Shown here: positions 9,067 through 18,490 of the stretch, piece by piece
Position numbering within the stretch: position 1 is the first letter of the stretch
Layout: each line of letters starts with the position of its first letter
NCBI RefSeq assembly: GCF_002844395.1
Contig: NZ_CP025197.1
Span: forward strand, 2,852,001-2,916,000
DNA from: Acetivibrio saccincola
Lineage (GTDB): Bacteria > Bacillota > Clostridia > Acetivibrionales > Acetivibrionaceae
Reading direction: 5' to 3'
DNA length: 64,000 nucleotides
Position numbers and translations under genes: made by a program
The notes under the pieces: model-generated
Told to the model about the DNA's origin: nothing
Seen by the model: the letters and a program-made list of their open reading frames with translations, nothing else
Databases searched by the model: none

Positions 9067-10811
9067 ATGATGAAGTTTTTTGGCAATTTAAGCTTAGGAA
9101 AAAAACTGTACTCAGGATTTACAGCAGTAATTTTAATACTTATCATGCTTTCAACAATCACATTTATGAATTTTTCAAAACAGCATCAAGCTACAATTTG
9201 GAACAAGCATACATACGAAGTTTTAATGGAGCTTGACGCTCTATTAGAAGAAATGTTAAATATGGAAACCGGCCAGCGTGGTTTTGCCCTAACTGGAAAT
9301 GAAGCATCCCTTGAACCATTCATTAATGGTAAAGCTGATTTTGAACAGCATTACAACAAGGTAAAAGAATTAACTTCTGACAACCCAAAACAGCAAGAAC
9401 TTTTGGCTGAACTTAAAAGCGTACAGCAGGAATGGCTGAGAATAGCTGAAAACAGTATTGAGCTTAGAAGAAATGTTGTAAACGGAATAGGTACCATGGA
9501 TGATATTATAATTGAAGAGCAGGCAGCACATGGTAAAGAGTTTTTTGATAAGTTCAGGCAAATAATTCAAGAAAGCCAAAATATTGAAACTGAATTGCTG
9601 GAAGCACGTGTAGAAGAAGCAGAACGTCTAAAACAAACAACAGACTTTGTTATTATTATAGGGTCAATTTTTTCAGTGTTAATTGCACTGGCAATTGCAT
9701 TTTTTATCACAAGGATGATTACCCGTCCTGTTAATGAAATAAAAATGGTAGCCCAGCAAATTGCAAAAGGAAATTTAGATGTTGTAGTAAAGAAGCATTA
9801 CAAAGATGAAATTGGGGATTTATCAGAAGCCTTTAAAATAATGAGCGATAATTTAAATGAAGTGATGACTAATATTAATTCTTCTACTGAACAGGTGACA
9901 TCAGGTTCTAGACAGCTTTCTGACTCCAGCACAGCTCTCTCCCAAGGTTCTGCTGAACAGGCTTCTTCCATAGAAGAACTAACTTCATCTATAGATGAAA
10001 TTTCATCCCAAACTAAAAACAACGCAGAAAACGCAAACCAGGCTAATTTACTTGCTGAAAAAGCTAAAGAAAATGCAGCTAAAGGTAATGAACGCATGAA
10101 ACAGATGTTAAAGGCTATGGTTGAAATAAACAGTTCCTCTGCAAATATATCTAAAATTATAAAAGTTATTGATGAAATTGCATTTCAAACTAATATACTG
10201 TCTTTAAATGCAGCAGTTGAGGCTGCAAGAGCAGGACAGCACGGAAAAGGCTTTGCAGTAGTGGCAGATGAAGTAAGAAATCTTGCACAAAGATCAGCAG
10301 ATGCGGCAAAAGAAACTACAACAATGATTGAAGGTTCTATTAGCAAAGTGGAAGATGGTACTAAGATTGCAACTGAAACTACAGAAGCCCTGAACGAGAT
10401 AGTTGAAGCTATCGGAAAAGTAACTACTTGGTAAATGATATAAGCATAGCTTCAAATGAACAGGCTTCTAAAATTTCACAGATAAACCAAGGTATTATAC
10501 AGGTATCTAAAGTAGTTCAAACCAATTCTGCTACATCTGAAGAAATTGCAGCTGCAAGTGAAGAACTCGCAAGCCAGGCAGAAGTATTAAAAAAACAGGT
10601 TTCAAGATTTAACCTTAAAAAGGGTCAAATGCCTTCATACTTTTCGTATAAAGGAATAAATAATATTGATCCAAATCTTCTGAAGATGCTTGAGGACATG
10701 CATGACAGAGAAAAAATCAACAATGATATGACTGATGAAAATAGTCATGAACCGGTATTAAGTAATTCAAAAGAAATTGAAATAAATGGTAATGACTTTG
10801 GAAAGTATTAG
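9067..10811 (+). pseudogene. Methyl-accepting chemotaxis protein, frameshifted near the C-terminus
   Basis: A transmembrane chemoreceptor in two frames. Residues 1-455 (to 10434) hold TM1 (about 15-32), a CHASE3-type sensor ([21 protein letters not shown] near 77-97), TM2 (about 195-217), a HAMP domain, and the signalling hairpin tip ([20 protein letters not shown], then [19 protein letters not shown]). The frame stops at GTA ACT ACT TGG TAA. Adding one T (ACT TTG GTA AAT) restores the family sequence and joins it to 10428-10811, which supplies SNEQASKISQINQGI and the last methylation helix. The cause is one missing base near 10428: a true mutation or a sequencing error. RBS taggagga precedes ATG at 9067. 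No chemotaxis genes lie nearby; CHASE3 ligands are generally unknown. A truncated product would still carry the kinase-control tip. Confidence 0.88.
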
Positions 10812-10825
10812 TCTAGAATTAATTT

Positions 10826-10858
10826 AAGGCTATTGGATATCCTCCGGTAGCCTTTTTT
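10826..10858 (+). terminator. Rho-independent terminator after the chemoreceptor gene
   Basis: Stem AAGGCTA (10826-10832) pairs with TAGCCTT (10848-10854), with an inner ggatatcc palindrome, followed by a T run. Confidence 0.8.
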
Positions 10859-10933
10859 GTTTTTTCATATAAATATTTTGAATTGCTATTTTGAATTACC
10901 TTTTTTAAAACTTTTTTTACTGTTTACCGCTAC

Positions 10934-10962
10934 TTGACAACAACTAAAAAATGCTATATACT
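10934..10962 (+). promoter_or_regulatory. Sigma-A type promoter of the GH16 glucanase
   Basis: TTGACA at 10934-10939, a 17-base spacer, and TATACT at 10957-10962. It predicts a 5' untranslated leader of about 240 bases containing repeated tctaaaaaaacta and ttctactaaaa motifs before the gggaggt ribosome site of the gene at 11209. Confidence 0.75.
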
Positions 10963-11208
10963 TCAATTAACGCGTGTTAGTAAATTATTTTTTTAATAGT
11001 TTAAATAAATGCAATTTACTAAAATTCTAAAAAAACTACTTCTACTAAAAACACTCATTCTACTAAAAGCAATCTAAAAAAACTATTCACTAAAAAAATA
11101 TTAATAAAAATTTAAAATGGGGGTGTGTGTTTATTCTTTTAATTATTAATATTTTCTAATTATTTTAAAAAATCTAATTATTTTAAAATTTTATCAGGGA
11201 GGTATAAT

Positions 11209-12825
11209 ATGCTTAAAAAATCTTGTTTTGCAGTTATTTTAACAGGTTTACTTTTATGTACCCTTATACTCACTGTTCCTTCGGAGATTTTAGGGGCAGG
11301 CAATGTGGTAACTACATATTTTGAAGCTAATTTTTCAAATTATGACTCAAGCTTATGGGAAAAAGCTGACTGGGATAATGGAGATATGTTTAATTGCATG
11401 TGGAGACCTAGCCAGGTTACAATAAATAACGGCAAAATGGTTCTTACATTAGACAGGGATTATGATCCAAGCCACCATTATCCATATAAAAGCGGCGAAT
11501 ACAGAACAAAATCATTTTTTGGATTTGGATACTATGAAGTAAGAATGAAACCTGCAAAAAACCCTGGCATAGTATCATCATTTTTTACGTATACAGGGCC
11601 ATCGGACGGTAATCCATGGGACGAAATAGATATTGAGTTCCTTGGAAAAGATACAACTAAAGTTCAATTCAACTGGTGGAAAAATGGACAGGGAAACAAT
11701 GAATATTACTATGACTTAGGCTTTGACGCATCACAAAGCTTTAATACATATGGCTTTGATTGGAAGCCAAATTCAATTGACTTTTATGTAAATGGAGTAA
11801 AAGTATACACCGGAACCAGAAATATACCTCAAACACCTGGCAAGATAATGATGAATTTATGGCCTGGTATAGGTGTTGATGATTGGCTTGAACCTTTTAA
11901 CGGAAGAACTCCTTTGACAGCGGAATACGAATATGTAAAATATTATCCAAATGGTTTCCCTGGAAACCAACAGTCTCCACAGCCACAACAGCCCTGGCAG
12001 CCACAGCCTCAGCCGCAGCAGCCCTGGCAGCCACAGCCACAACCACAACAGCCCTGGCAGCCTCCGGCATCCGTTAAAAGTGCTTTTAATACCATCCAGG
12101 CAAATGATTTTGATGATACAAATGCATCAAATATTCAAATAATCAACACTGACAACGGAAGAGGAATTGGTTATATTGAAAATGGAAATACAGTAACCTA
12201 CAGAAATGTTGACTTTGAAAACGGAGTATCAAGCTTTAGTGCAAGAGTTGCATCAGATATGAATTTCCCAACAGAGATTGAAATTATTGTTAATGGGACA
12301 ACATTAGGCTCTTTATCAGTATCATCAACGGGAGGGTGGAATAATTACAGGGAATTATCCACAAATGTTAGAAATATTACAGGAGTACACGATTTGGTGC
12401 TAAGATTTTCAGGTCCTGTTAATGTTGATTCATTTCTATTTAGTTCAAGCAGCGGAGCACCACAGCAACCAGAACCTCAACAACCTTGGCAGCCACAGCC
12501 TCAACCACAACCGCAGCAGCCAGGCGATACCGGAAACCTTTCAATATCTGTTTCTGAAAACACTTGGGGCGGTGGAGCTACACTAAACGTTACAATAACC
12601 AATAACGGTTCGACAGCAGTTAATGGCTGGACAGCTAATTTAAACTTTTCCGGGGATGTAAAAGTAACAAGCTCCTGGAATGCAAATTTAAATCAGAGTG
12701 GTTCTTCTGTAAGCGTAAGCAATGTTGACTGGAACAGTACAATACAGCCAGGTGCCTCAGTAACATTTGGATTTAACATTTCATACAGTGGTTCATATTC
12801 AAGACCGTCTGCTTCAGTAAAGTAA
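11209..12825 (+). CDS. Secreted GH16 beta-glucanase (lichenase) with CBM6 and CBM2
   Basis: A 538-aa secreted endo-beta-1,3-1,4-glucanase. Signal peptide at residues 1-30 (hydrophobic [16 protein letters not shown], then GAGN). GH16 domain at about 35-245 with the catalytic motif [10 protein letters not shown]: Glu139 nucleophile, Asp141, Glu143 acid/base. A Gln/Pro/Trp-rich linker with repeated PQPQQPWQ spans about 253-285. A CBM6-like module follows at about 286-420 (ends [11 protein letters not shown]), a second PQ linker, and a CBM2-type module at about 447-538 ([19 protein letters not shown]). There is no dockerin or SLH, so it should be a free enzyme carrying its own carbohydrate binding, unlike its cellulosomal neighbours. 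RBS gggaggtataat fixes the start. Likely expressed alone from the promoter at 10934. Confidence 0.93.
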   Translation: MLKKSCFAVILTGLLLCTLILTVPSEILGAGNVVTTYFEANFSNYDSSLWEKADWDNGDMFNCMWRPSQVTINNGKMVLTLDRDYDPSHHYPYKSGEYRTKSFFGFGYYEVRMKPAKNPGIVSSFFTYTGPSDGNPWDEIDIEFLGKDTTKVQFNWWKNGQGNNEYYYDLGFDASQSFNTYGFDWKPNSIDFYVNGVKVYTGTRNIPQTPGKIMMNLWPGIGVDDWLEPFNGRTPLTAEYEYVKYYPNGFPGNQQSPQPQQPWQPQPQPQQPWQPQPQPQQPWQPPASVKSAFNTIQANDFDDTNASNIQIINTDNGRGIGYIENGNTVTYRNVDFENGVSSFSARVASDMNFPTEIEIIVNGTTLGSLSVSSTGGWNNYRELSTNVRNITGVHDLVLRFSGPVNVDSFLFSSSSGAPQQPEPQQPWQPQPQPQPQQPGDTGNLSISVSENTWGGGATLNVTITNNGSTAVNGWTANLNFSGDVKVTSSWNANLNQSGSSVSVSNVDWNSTIQPGASVTFGFNISYSGSYSRPSASVK

Positions 12826-12856
12826 ATTAATATATAAAGTAATTAATATATTAAAT

Positions 12857-12905
12857 AAAAAGAAATAGCAGTTACTTTTATAAAAGTAACTGCTATTTCT
12901 TTTTT
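12857..12905. terminator. Bidirectional terminator between convergent genes
   Basis: A perfect 40-base palindrome at 12861-12900 (20-bp arms, agaaatagcagttactttta and its complement), flanked by A and T runs. It serves the GH16 gene on plus and the lipoprotein gene on minus. Confidence 0.88.
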
Positions 12906-12926
12906 ATATGTTGAAATCATAATATT

Positions 12927-13475
12927 CTATTCTTTTTCCTCTTCTTCATAATATCTCTTAAAATTTGCATAGTTTGCTGTATTCATGTTAGCTAATTTTA
13001 AAGCTTCTGATTCTGAGTGGTAAAAACCATAAAATGGTGTAATAGTACTTCCACCTTGTGTTACTTCATCTATTATGTTTTTCCCGTCAACTATCATTTC
13101 CTTATTGTCCAAAATTAAACAATAATAGTCATCTATGGTTTTGTCATAATAATTTTCAATTACTTCCAACTGCTCATCATATGTAAGCTCATATTTCGCT
13201 AATTCCGTTGAAATGTAATTAACTGCTTCCATTCCATTATATACCGTATAAGTACCTGAGTAGTATGAATCTGTCCTGTCATTTGAATAGCGGTACCACT
13301 TAAAACTTCCGTCTTCTTCTAGACATAAAAGAGAACCGTCATTTGCTTCCCAGTAATATCCAGAGAGTTCATCTATCTTTTCATTAGCTGACTCTGATTT
13401 ACATCCCCATGCAGTAATTAATGATATACAGACAAAAAAAATAATACCTGTAATTTTAACAATTTTTTTATTCAT
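12927..13475 (-). CDS. Predicted small lipoprotein of unknown function
   Basis: A protein of about 182 aa beginning MNKKIVKITGIIFFVCISLITAWGC: a basic start, one hydrophobic helix, then Cys as the probable lipid-anchoring residue, although the -2 Trp makes the lipobox imperfect. Residues after about 35 resemble a small beta-barrel repeat (GYYWEANDGSLLCLEEDGSFKW), a pattern common in extracytoplasmic lipoproteins that report on lipocalin-like folds; no specific family is recognised. The tail is Glu-rich. The ATG at 13475 follows a ggggg site and is preferred over the open frame beginning seven codons upstream. It converges on the GH16 gene, sharing the terminator at 12857-12905. Function unknown. 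Confidence 0.72.
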   Translation of the reverse strand: MNKKIVKITGIIFFVCISLITAWGCKSESANEKIDELSGYYWEANDGSLLCLEEDGSFKWYRYSNDRTDSYYSGTYTVYNGMEAVNYISTELAKYELTYDEQLEVIENYYDKTIDDYYCLILDNKEMIVDGKNIIDEVTQGGSTITPFYGFYHSESEALKLANMNTANYANFKRYYEEEEKE

Positions 13476-13645
13476 TATTAACCCCCTGTTCCACAATACC
13501 TAGTCTTATGGTAATTTGTGTATTTATAATTTTCTACAATTATTGTATACTATTATCTAGGTAAATACAACTCATTTTTTGTTTATAATATAAAAATATA
13601 AAGAATTTAAAAAATAAAGAATTTTTTTATAATTATAAAATGCAG

Positions 13646-14359
13646 TTATGACTTTATAAACTCACTAAGCAAAGCAATGACCTCAGCTCTGGTTACAGGT
13701 TGATCCGGTCGGAATGTACCGTCAGGATAGCCCTTTACAAAGCCCTTTTCATAAGCCTTTTTAATTAATTCTTCAGCCCAGTGCCCTTTTATATCTTTAA
13801 AGGGCAAATCATAATATAATTTTAAATAATCAATTATCTCCCGGAATGGAAACAACTCTCCCGGACAATAAGGTCTTTGCTTTTTATCAATTTCATAGTG
13901 TCCGATAATTGTTTTACTGGATGGTTCAATTCTATGTCCATATTTTTCATACACATACTCAATTATATATTTATGCAGCCATTTAGTTGCTTTTAACTGC
14001 TCATCTGTCAGCTTACCTTTGGTTTCTGCCCACACCCCTTCATGCTCAATGCTTACAGAATACCAGTTTGGATTTATATTTTTGCCTTTTTTAAGCACCA
14101 CCTCAGCCGTTGCGTTTTCTATCCCGTTTGTCAGCCCGTTAGCCCAGGCACTGTCTTCAATATTCACAAATTGATATATCTCACCTTTTTTGCTCACACC
14201 AAAATGTGCACTGCTAATTTTATTGTCCGGAGAGGTAAACCAGCTTATCAGGCTGGATATGGAACCTTCTGAAATGTGATTTACAATTATTTCTGGTATG
14301 TGATTATTTCTGCTTGATTTATTGGTGTTGGTATTTCCTACAAATTTAATTTCAAACAT
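13646..14359 (-). CDS. N-acetylmuramoyl-L-alanine amidase (Amidase_2) with one SLH motif
   Basis: A peptidoglycan amidase of about 237 aa. The Amidase_2 (PGRP-like) domain spans about residues 1-180. Probable zinc ligands are the His in IIVNHISEGS, the His in IIGHYEIDKKQ and the Cys in RPYCPGELF; SSAHFGVSKKGEIYQFVNIE is the typical substrate-cleft stretch. A single S-layer homology motif ends the protein (DIKGHWAEELIKKAYEKGF, then GYPDGTFRPDQPVTRAEV). ATG at 14359 is preceded by ggaggaaaaggtt; a TTG 13 codons upstream is less likely. There is no signal peptide, odd for an SLH protein and more like a phage endolysin or a mother-cell enzyme. One SLH motif is normally too few for firm wall binding. 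It hydrolyses the amide between muramic acid and the peptide stem. Confidence 0.87.
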   Translation of the reverse strand: MFEIKFVGNTNTNKSSRNNHIPEIIVNHISEGSISSLISWFTSPDNKISSAHFGVSKKGEIYQFVNIEDSAWANGLTNGIENATAEVVLKKGKNINPNWYSVSIEHEGVWAETKGKLTDEQLKATKWLHKYIIEYVYEKYGHRIEPSSKTIIGHYEIDKKQRPYCPGELFPFREIIDYLKLYYDLPFKDIKGHWAEELIKKAYEKGFVKGYPDGTFRPDQPVTRAEVIALLSEFIKS

Positions 14360-14524
14360 AACCTTTTCCTCCAAGGTCTTTAGCTTGATTTTTAGCAAAG
14401 AATTTTATAATTATTTTCCCTCTCTTTAATCATATGTTTTATGTTTCCTAGAAGTGATTCATTTAGGAAAGTAATACATTTGGTTTTTTAATCTTATATG
14501 CCAAAAACTGAAATTTAGGGTTAA

Positions 14525-14552
14525 TAAAAAGGTCACAGTAATTGTGACCTTT
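14525..14552 (-). terminator. Terminator of the tmRNA gene
   Basis: On the minus strand, AAAGGTCACA pairs with TGTGACCTTT across a short loop and is followed by a T run; it begins three bases beyond the tmRNA 3' CCA. Confidence 0.88.
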
Positions 14553-14554
14553 AC

Positions 14555-14941
14555 TGGTGGAGGCGAGGGGAGTCGAACCCCTGTCCGAAACTGTTTCCAC
14601 AAGAGCTTCTCCGGGTGCAGCTCTTACTTTGACATTCCCTCACTGCATCGCCTAAGAGCTGGCTATGCAGTTTGGTATCCTTTTAAAGTCCGCCGCAGAC
14701 CAAGGATACATCTGCGGTAGTTCTAGCATTTAACCTCCCATGCAAAAGGCCTGACTTAATGACGCCAGTTCCCCAAGGCTCAGGAACCCCGGGCTGACGG
14801 GCTGCCTGTTCTTAGGCAGCAGCTGGTACGAAATTATCGTTTTTAGCGTTTATTTTTATCTCTCGTTTTTTAAAGAGGCCAACGAGAATCCTCTACCCGC
14901 TACTCTAGCTTCAACAATCCCGTCGAAACCATTACGCCCCC
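14555..14941 (-). ncRNA. ssrA: Transfer-messenger RNA (tmRNA)
   Basis: 387 nt on the minus strand. The 5' end GGGGGCGTAATGGTTTCGAC pairs with the 3' CGCCTCC of the acceptor stem, and the gene encodes CCA. The T arm reads GGGGTTCGACTCCCC. The tag reading frame lies at 14812-14847: GCT AAA AAC GAT AAT TTC GTA CCA GCT GCT GCC TAA, giving AKNDNFVPAAA. tmRNA rescues ribosomes stalled on mRNAs without stop codons and appends this tag for proteolysis by ClpXP, whose genes are also in the window. It starts 10 bases after the smpB stop, so partner protein and RNA are probably transcribed together. Confidence 0.97.
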
Positions 14942-14951
14942 ATATTTAATT

Positions 14952-15413
14952 TTAAAAATTTTCTTTTAACCTTCTTTCAATTTGTCTTTGGGCATCCCTT
15001 CTTGCGATGTCTTCCCTCTTGTCATGAAGCTTTTTACCTTTGCCGATGCCTAATGCAATTTTTACTTTACCTCTTTTAAAGTATACTTCAAGGGGTACTA
15101 ATGACATTCCCTTTTGCTGGATATAGCCTATAAGTCTCCTTATTTCATGTTTATGCAAAAGAAGCTTCCTGGTTCTAAGAGGATCTTTATTATATATATT
15201 TCCCTGTTCGTAGGGACTAATATGCATCCCCTGTATAAATACTTCACCGTTTTTTATGATAGCATAACTATCCTTGAGATTAACTTTCCCAGCCCGTATA
15301 GACTTTACCTCAGTGCCTGCTAAAACAATGCCTGCTTCTAAAACATCTTCTACGAAATAATCCCTTCTGGCACTTTTGTTTTGTGCAACAACTTTCTTCG
15401 CTTCTTTTGCCAT
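14952..15413 (-). CDS. smpB: SsrA-binding protein SmpB
   Basis: A 153-aa protein of standard SmpB length. The conserved core is plain: [19 protein letters not shown] near the start, [19 protein letters not shown] at about 33-51, and the C-terminal tail [19 protein letters not shown], which folds into the mRNA channel of stalled ribosomes. SmpB binds the tRNA-like domain of tmRNA and delivers it to the ribosomal A site. ssrA follows 10 bases downstream on the same strand, an adjacency seen widely in Firmicutes. The ribosome site before ATG at 15413 is weak (aggcggttagtataaa). Confidence 0.97.
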   Translation of the reverse strand: MAKEAKKVVAQNKSARRDYFVEDVLEAGIVLAGTEVKSIRAGKVNLKDSYAIIKNGEVFIQGMHISPYEQGNIYNKDPLRTRKLLLHKHEIRRLIGYIQQKGMSLVPLEVYFKRGKVKIALGIGKGKKLHDKREDIARRDAQRQIERRLKENF

Positions 15414-15580
15414 TTTATACTAACCGCCTATAACATTGATATTTAAAGTAATTCCCTTAAATATTAAGAATACTTGTAAATGAATACTGACAAAAATAAC
15501 CCTTCCTTCCTGAAAGGGTATTAATCTTGCTTTCAATTATTAATTATATCACTTTAAACTCCTATGTCAAGGTCTATTAA

Positions 15581-15616
15581 AAATAAGCACCTTGGTTTCA
15601 ATTACCAAGATGCTTA
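15581..15616 (-). terminator. Terminator after the small dockerin gene
   Basis: AAGCACCTTGG (15585-15595) pairs with CCAAGATGCTT (15605-15615); on the minus strand the hairpin is followed by ATTTTTAAT. Confidence 0.78.
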
Positions 15617-15684
15617 CCTTTATAACAGTATGCTTTCTTTACAGAATACTTGCTTTAGAAAATACCTGCTTTTGTATTTCCCCG

Positions 15685-15996
15685 TCAGTTGTTGGAGTCC
15701 CCTTCAACGGGAAATCTGTCTATGATATTAAGTATGTATCTTGTTAATATAGTATAATCAACTGAATCTACAACTCCATCCCCATCTAAATCTGCTGCAT
15801 TAAAGTCAATGTAATTATTATTTCCAAAGTGTAAAATACAACGCCTAAGCAGTGCTGCATTCATTGTGTTTATCATACCGTCCTCGTTTAAATCCCCATA
15901 GTAGGGAGGACCCGGTGGGGCAAGGCTAAAAGTAATACCAGGAACATTAAAAACAAGAACCAGAGTAAATAATACTAATAATAATTTCTTGTACAT
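15685..15996 (-). CDS. Secreted protein consisting almost only of a type I dockerin
   Basis: 103 aa: a signal peptide (MYKKLLLVLFTLVLVFNVPGITF), a short Pro/Gly segment, and one type I dockerin filling residues 34-98. Both Ca-binding repeats are seen: GDLNEDGMINTMNAALLRRCIL, in which the last loop position is Asn rather than Asp, and DLDGDGVVDSVDYTILTRYIL. There is no catalytic or binding module, so nothing would be delivered to a scaffoldin except the dockerin itself. The N-terminal signal and dockerin resemble those of the two beta-helix genes upstream, so it may be the leftover 5' end of a third such gene or a functional plug for cohesin sites. The ordinary stop and a terminator argue against a very recent break. 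Confidence 0.85.
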   Translation of the reverse strand: MYKKLLLVLFTLVLVFNVPGITFSLAPPGPPYYGDLNEDGMINTMNAALLRRCILHFGNNNYIDFNAADLDGDGVVDSVDYTILTRYILNIIDRFPVEGDSNN

Positions 15997-16066
15997 ACAC
16001 GTCCCTCCTTATTTATTTTCCCCAAACAGTTGACAACACAAAAAACTTAAGAATAATTAACTAGTA

Positions 16067-16111
16067 ATAAACCAGGCATCTTAGCTATAAAAACCAAGAT
16101 GCCTGGTTTAT
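16067..16111 (-). terminator. Perfect 16-bp hairpin after the first beta-helix gene
   Basis: ATAAACCAGGCATCTT (16067-16082) pairs perfectly with AAGATGCCTGGTTTAT (16096-16111). It begins six bases after the stop at 16118 but lacks a T run on the minus strand, so it may stabilise the transcript 3' end or attenuate read-through into the small dockerin gene instead of acting as a strong terminator. Confidence 0.65.
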
Positions 16112-16117
16112 AAGTTT

Positions 16118-18490
16118 TTATCTGTAAAATGCTATTTTTACATCTGTTGTTTCAACGGTATTAGTGACCATTGATGTAATTTTGAATGAAAGAACGTTTT
16201 CTCCATCTATATTTAATTCATATTCCCCATCTAAAACAAGCTCCGGTGATGTGATTAATAACATGCTCTGATATTTTTTTGGAGCAGTAAAGCTTAAAAT
16301 TTCTTCTCCATTTGATGTAATGCTAATGACTGAGCCTTCCTCAGCTCCTCCTAACAGCACTGTGCACTGGGTGGACAACTCCGGATTTGGAGAACTGTTC
16401 ATTTCACCTGTTGCAATAAGTGTTCCACCTGTAATTGTAAAGGTATTTGGGTCGCACAATATTCCTGCTGCCAATTTCTCATCATCTGAATTATCCGCAC
16501 CTATTGCTGTTATGTTGCCGCCACTTATAGTAACCTCTGCAAGTTCTTTTGCGTATATAGCACTGGATTCTTCAGATAACAGTTTGATGTTTCCACCATT
16601 TATTTTGATGCTGTTTTTTCCGTCTATAGTTTCTGCAACGGATATAGCATCTATCTCACCGCCATTTATTACAACATAGCTGCCCTTTATACCGTCATTA
16701 CCGGAGGATATTTCAAAATTACCATTTTCAATTAAAACACATTCTCCTGCATCAAATGCATCTGAACCGGAATTAATACTAAAGTGCCCGCCTTCTATTG
16801 TTATATCCAGATCTGCTGTTATAGCGTCTTTGCCTGCATCAATTACAAATGTACCACCATTTATGGTTATTGAACCGTCAGAGTCTATACCGTCATCTTC
16901 ACCTGAGGTGGATTTTAAATTAAAGCTGCCTTTTTCAATAATAATATCACCTGAAACACTGAATACATCCCCAAATGAAGTTATATCTATTTCTCCGGCT
17001 TCCAATGTTAATGAACCTCCTATATCAAATCCTTCTTCCCCTGCTTCAATCTTTATCTTTCCACTTCTTCCTACTCCGATGCTTGCCTCATTTTTTACTA
17101 TTATTACATCCCCGTCTGCATTAAGTCCGTCACGCTTTGATACAATCTCTATATCCCCGTCTAATATTGATATATCTGATTCAGTTGTTAAACCATGTTT
17201 TCCTGCGTCAAACCTTAAAATACTTTCTTTTATTTCTATTCCTCCATCGGCATCAAAAATATCATTTTCAGTGGATGTTATATAAAACGCTCCTTTGTTA
17301 AGTATCATTTTTCCAGAAACGTCAAAAGCATCTCCTATAGATGTTATCTCCAATAAACTTATTCTGTCTTCACTGTCAAGAAGTGTTACATCTCCATCAA
17401 CATCAAAGCCTTCTTCATTTGCCTCAATAAATATTCTGCTATCTTTTATAAGTACACTTCCTCCTGTATTAAATCCATCCCGTCCGGTATTTAAAACTAA
17501 TTCTATAACATCATCTAATTCTATCTCACCTTTTGATGTTATGCCATGTTTTGCAGCTTTTATGTTTAAACGTCCTTTTTGTATGTAAATTCCTGCTTTA
17601 CTGTCAATTCCGTCTGAAGCAACGTCAATTTCTATGTCTGAATCTATTATTTCTATACCTTCTTTTGAATGGATTCCGTCCGAAGCTGCATGAATTTTTA
17701 TATCTGAACTTATTATTTCTATGCTTTCTTTTGAATGAATTCCGTCTGCTGCATTTGATACAATGTTTACTCTGGTTCCTTCAATACATAACTTAGAATA
17801 GCTTATAATACCCTGATCATAATTACCGGTTACACTTAAAATACCAGGCCCACATATTGACAATGGGGCATTACTTACTAATGCACCTTCAACTTTTTCT
17901 TCTTCAGTATCGTAAATGCTAACACTTCCATCAGTTAAACTATTGAATGCGGTCTTTGTTACAATATCTGCTTTATTTGCATTGGCAATGTATATTGCAG
18001 GTCCATTTGAATTGGTTATATTTGCATTAATTAATTCCAATTCCACATCTCCTGTAGTATCTACCTTTATCATTCCGTCTTCTAATGTTCCCTTTACTTT
18101 GTACCTTCCCCCTGCTGTAATGGTAACAATTGAATCCTCTACACTTATGCCTTTCCCGGAATATTCTATTGTATCTCCTAAAATAATTTCCCCGTCCATT
18201 GGCGGAATTGCTTCAACTGGAAATTTATCTATGATATGAAGTATGTATCTTGATAAGAAAACATAATCTATTGAATCTACAAAACCATCCCCGTCTAAAT
18301 CTGCAATATTTGTATCTTCATAAGGTTTTACATTTAAAACATGACGACTAAGTATTGATGCATCTATTGAGTTTATGTCACCGTCTTTATTTAAGTCCCC
18401 GTACAAAATGTCTCCCTGGCCGTAAACAACACCGGAAATGCTAAAAAGAAAAACAACCGTTAATAAAATCAGAAAAATCTTTTTGTACAT
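16118..18490 (-). CDS. Secreted N-terminal-dockerin protein with Cthe_2159-like beta-helix
   Basis: 790 aa. Signal peptide at about 1-25 (FLILLTVVFLFSISGVVYG). An N-terminal type I dockerin follows at about 29-95: GDLNKDGDINSIDASILSRHVL and DLDGDGFVDSIDYVFLSRYIL. The remainder is a long right-handed beta-helix of the carbohydrate-binding Cthe_2159 type: SIVTITAGGRYKVKGTLEDG starts it, then about 20 coils of the form (S/D)DGI(H/D)SK..I.I, rich in Asp, for example GIHSKEGIEIIDSDIEID. The founding protein of this family from C. thermocellum binds cellulose and polygalacturonate and has polysaccharide-lyase-like Ca sites; no catalysis is established. The dockerin should place it on a cellulosome. 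N-terminal dockerins are uncommon, which makes this pair notable. It is a paralogue of the next gene upstream. Confidence 0.88.
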   Translation of the reverse strand: MYKKIFLILLTVVFLFSISGVVYGQGDILYGDLNKDGDINSIDASILSRHVLNVKPYEDTNIADLDGDGFVDSIDYVFLSRYILHIIDKFPVEAIPPMDGEIILGDTIEYSGKGISVEDSIVTITAGGRYKVKGTLEDGMIKVDTTGDVELELINANITNSNGPAIYIANANKADIVTKTAFNSLTDGSVSIYDTEEEKVEGALVSNAPLSICGPGILSVTGNYDQGIISYSKLCIEGTRVNIVSNAADGIHSKESIEIISSDIKIHAASDGIHSKEGIEIIDSDIEIDVASDGIDSKAGIYIQKGRLNIKAAKHGITSKGEIELDDVIELVLNTGRDGFNTGGSVLIKDSRIFIEANEEGFDVDGDVTLLDSEDRISLLEITSIGDAFDVSGKMILNKGAFYITSTENDIFDADGGIEIKESILRFDAGKHGLTTESDISILDGDIEIVSKRDGLNADGDVIIVKNEASIGVGRSGKIKIEAGEEGFDIGGSLTLEAGEIDITSFGDVFSVSGDIIIEKGSFNLKSTSGEDDGIDSDGSITINGGTFVIDAGKDAITADLDITIEGGHFSINSGSDAFDAGECVLIENGNFEISSGNDGIKGSYVVINGGEIDAISVAETIDGKNSIKINGGNIKLLSEESSAIYAKELAEVTISGGNITAIGADNSDDEKLAAGILCDPNTFTITGGTLIATGEMNSSPNPELSTQCTVLLGGAEEGSVISITSNGEEILSFTAPKKYQSMLLITSPELVLDGEYELNIDGENVLSFKITSMVTNTVETTDVKIAFYR

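Noticed and set aside
10420-10440. Programmed frameshifting in the chemoreceptor
   Set aside because: ACT ACT TGG is not a slippery heptamer and there is no following structure I can see; simple base loss or error fits better.
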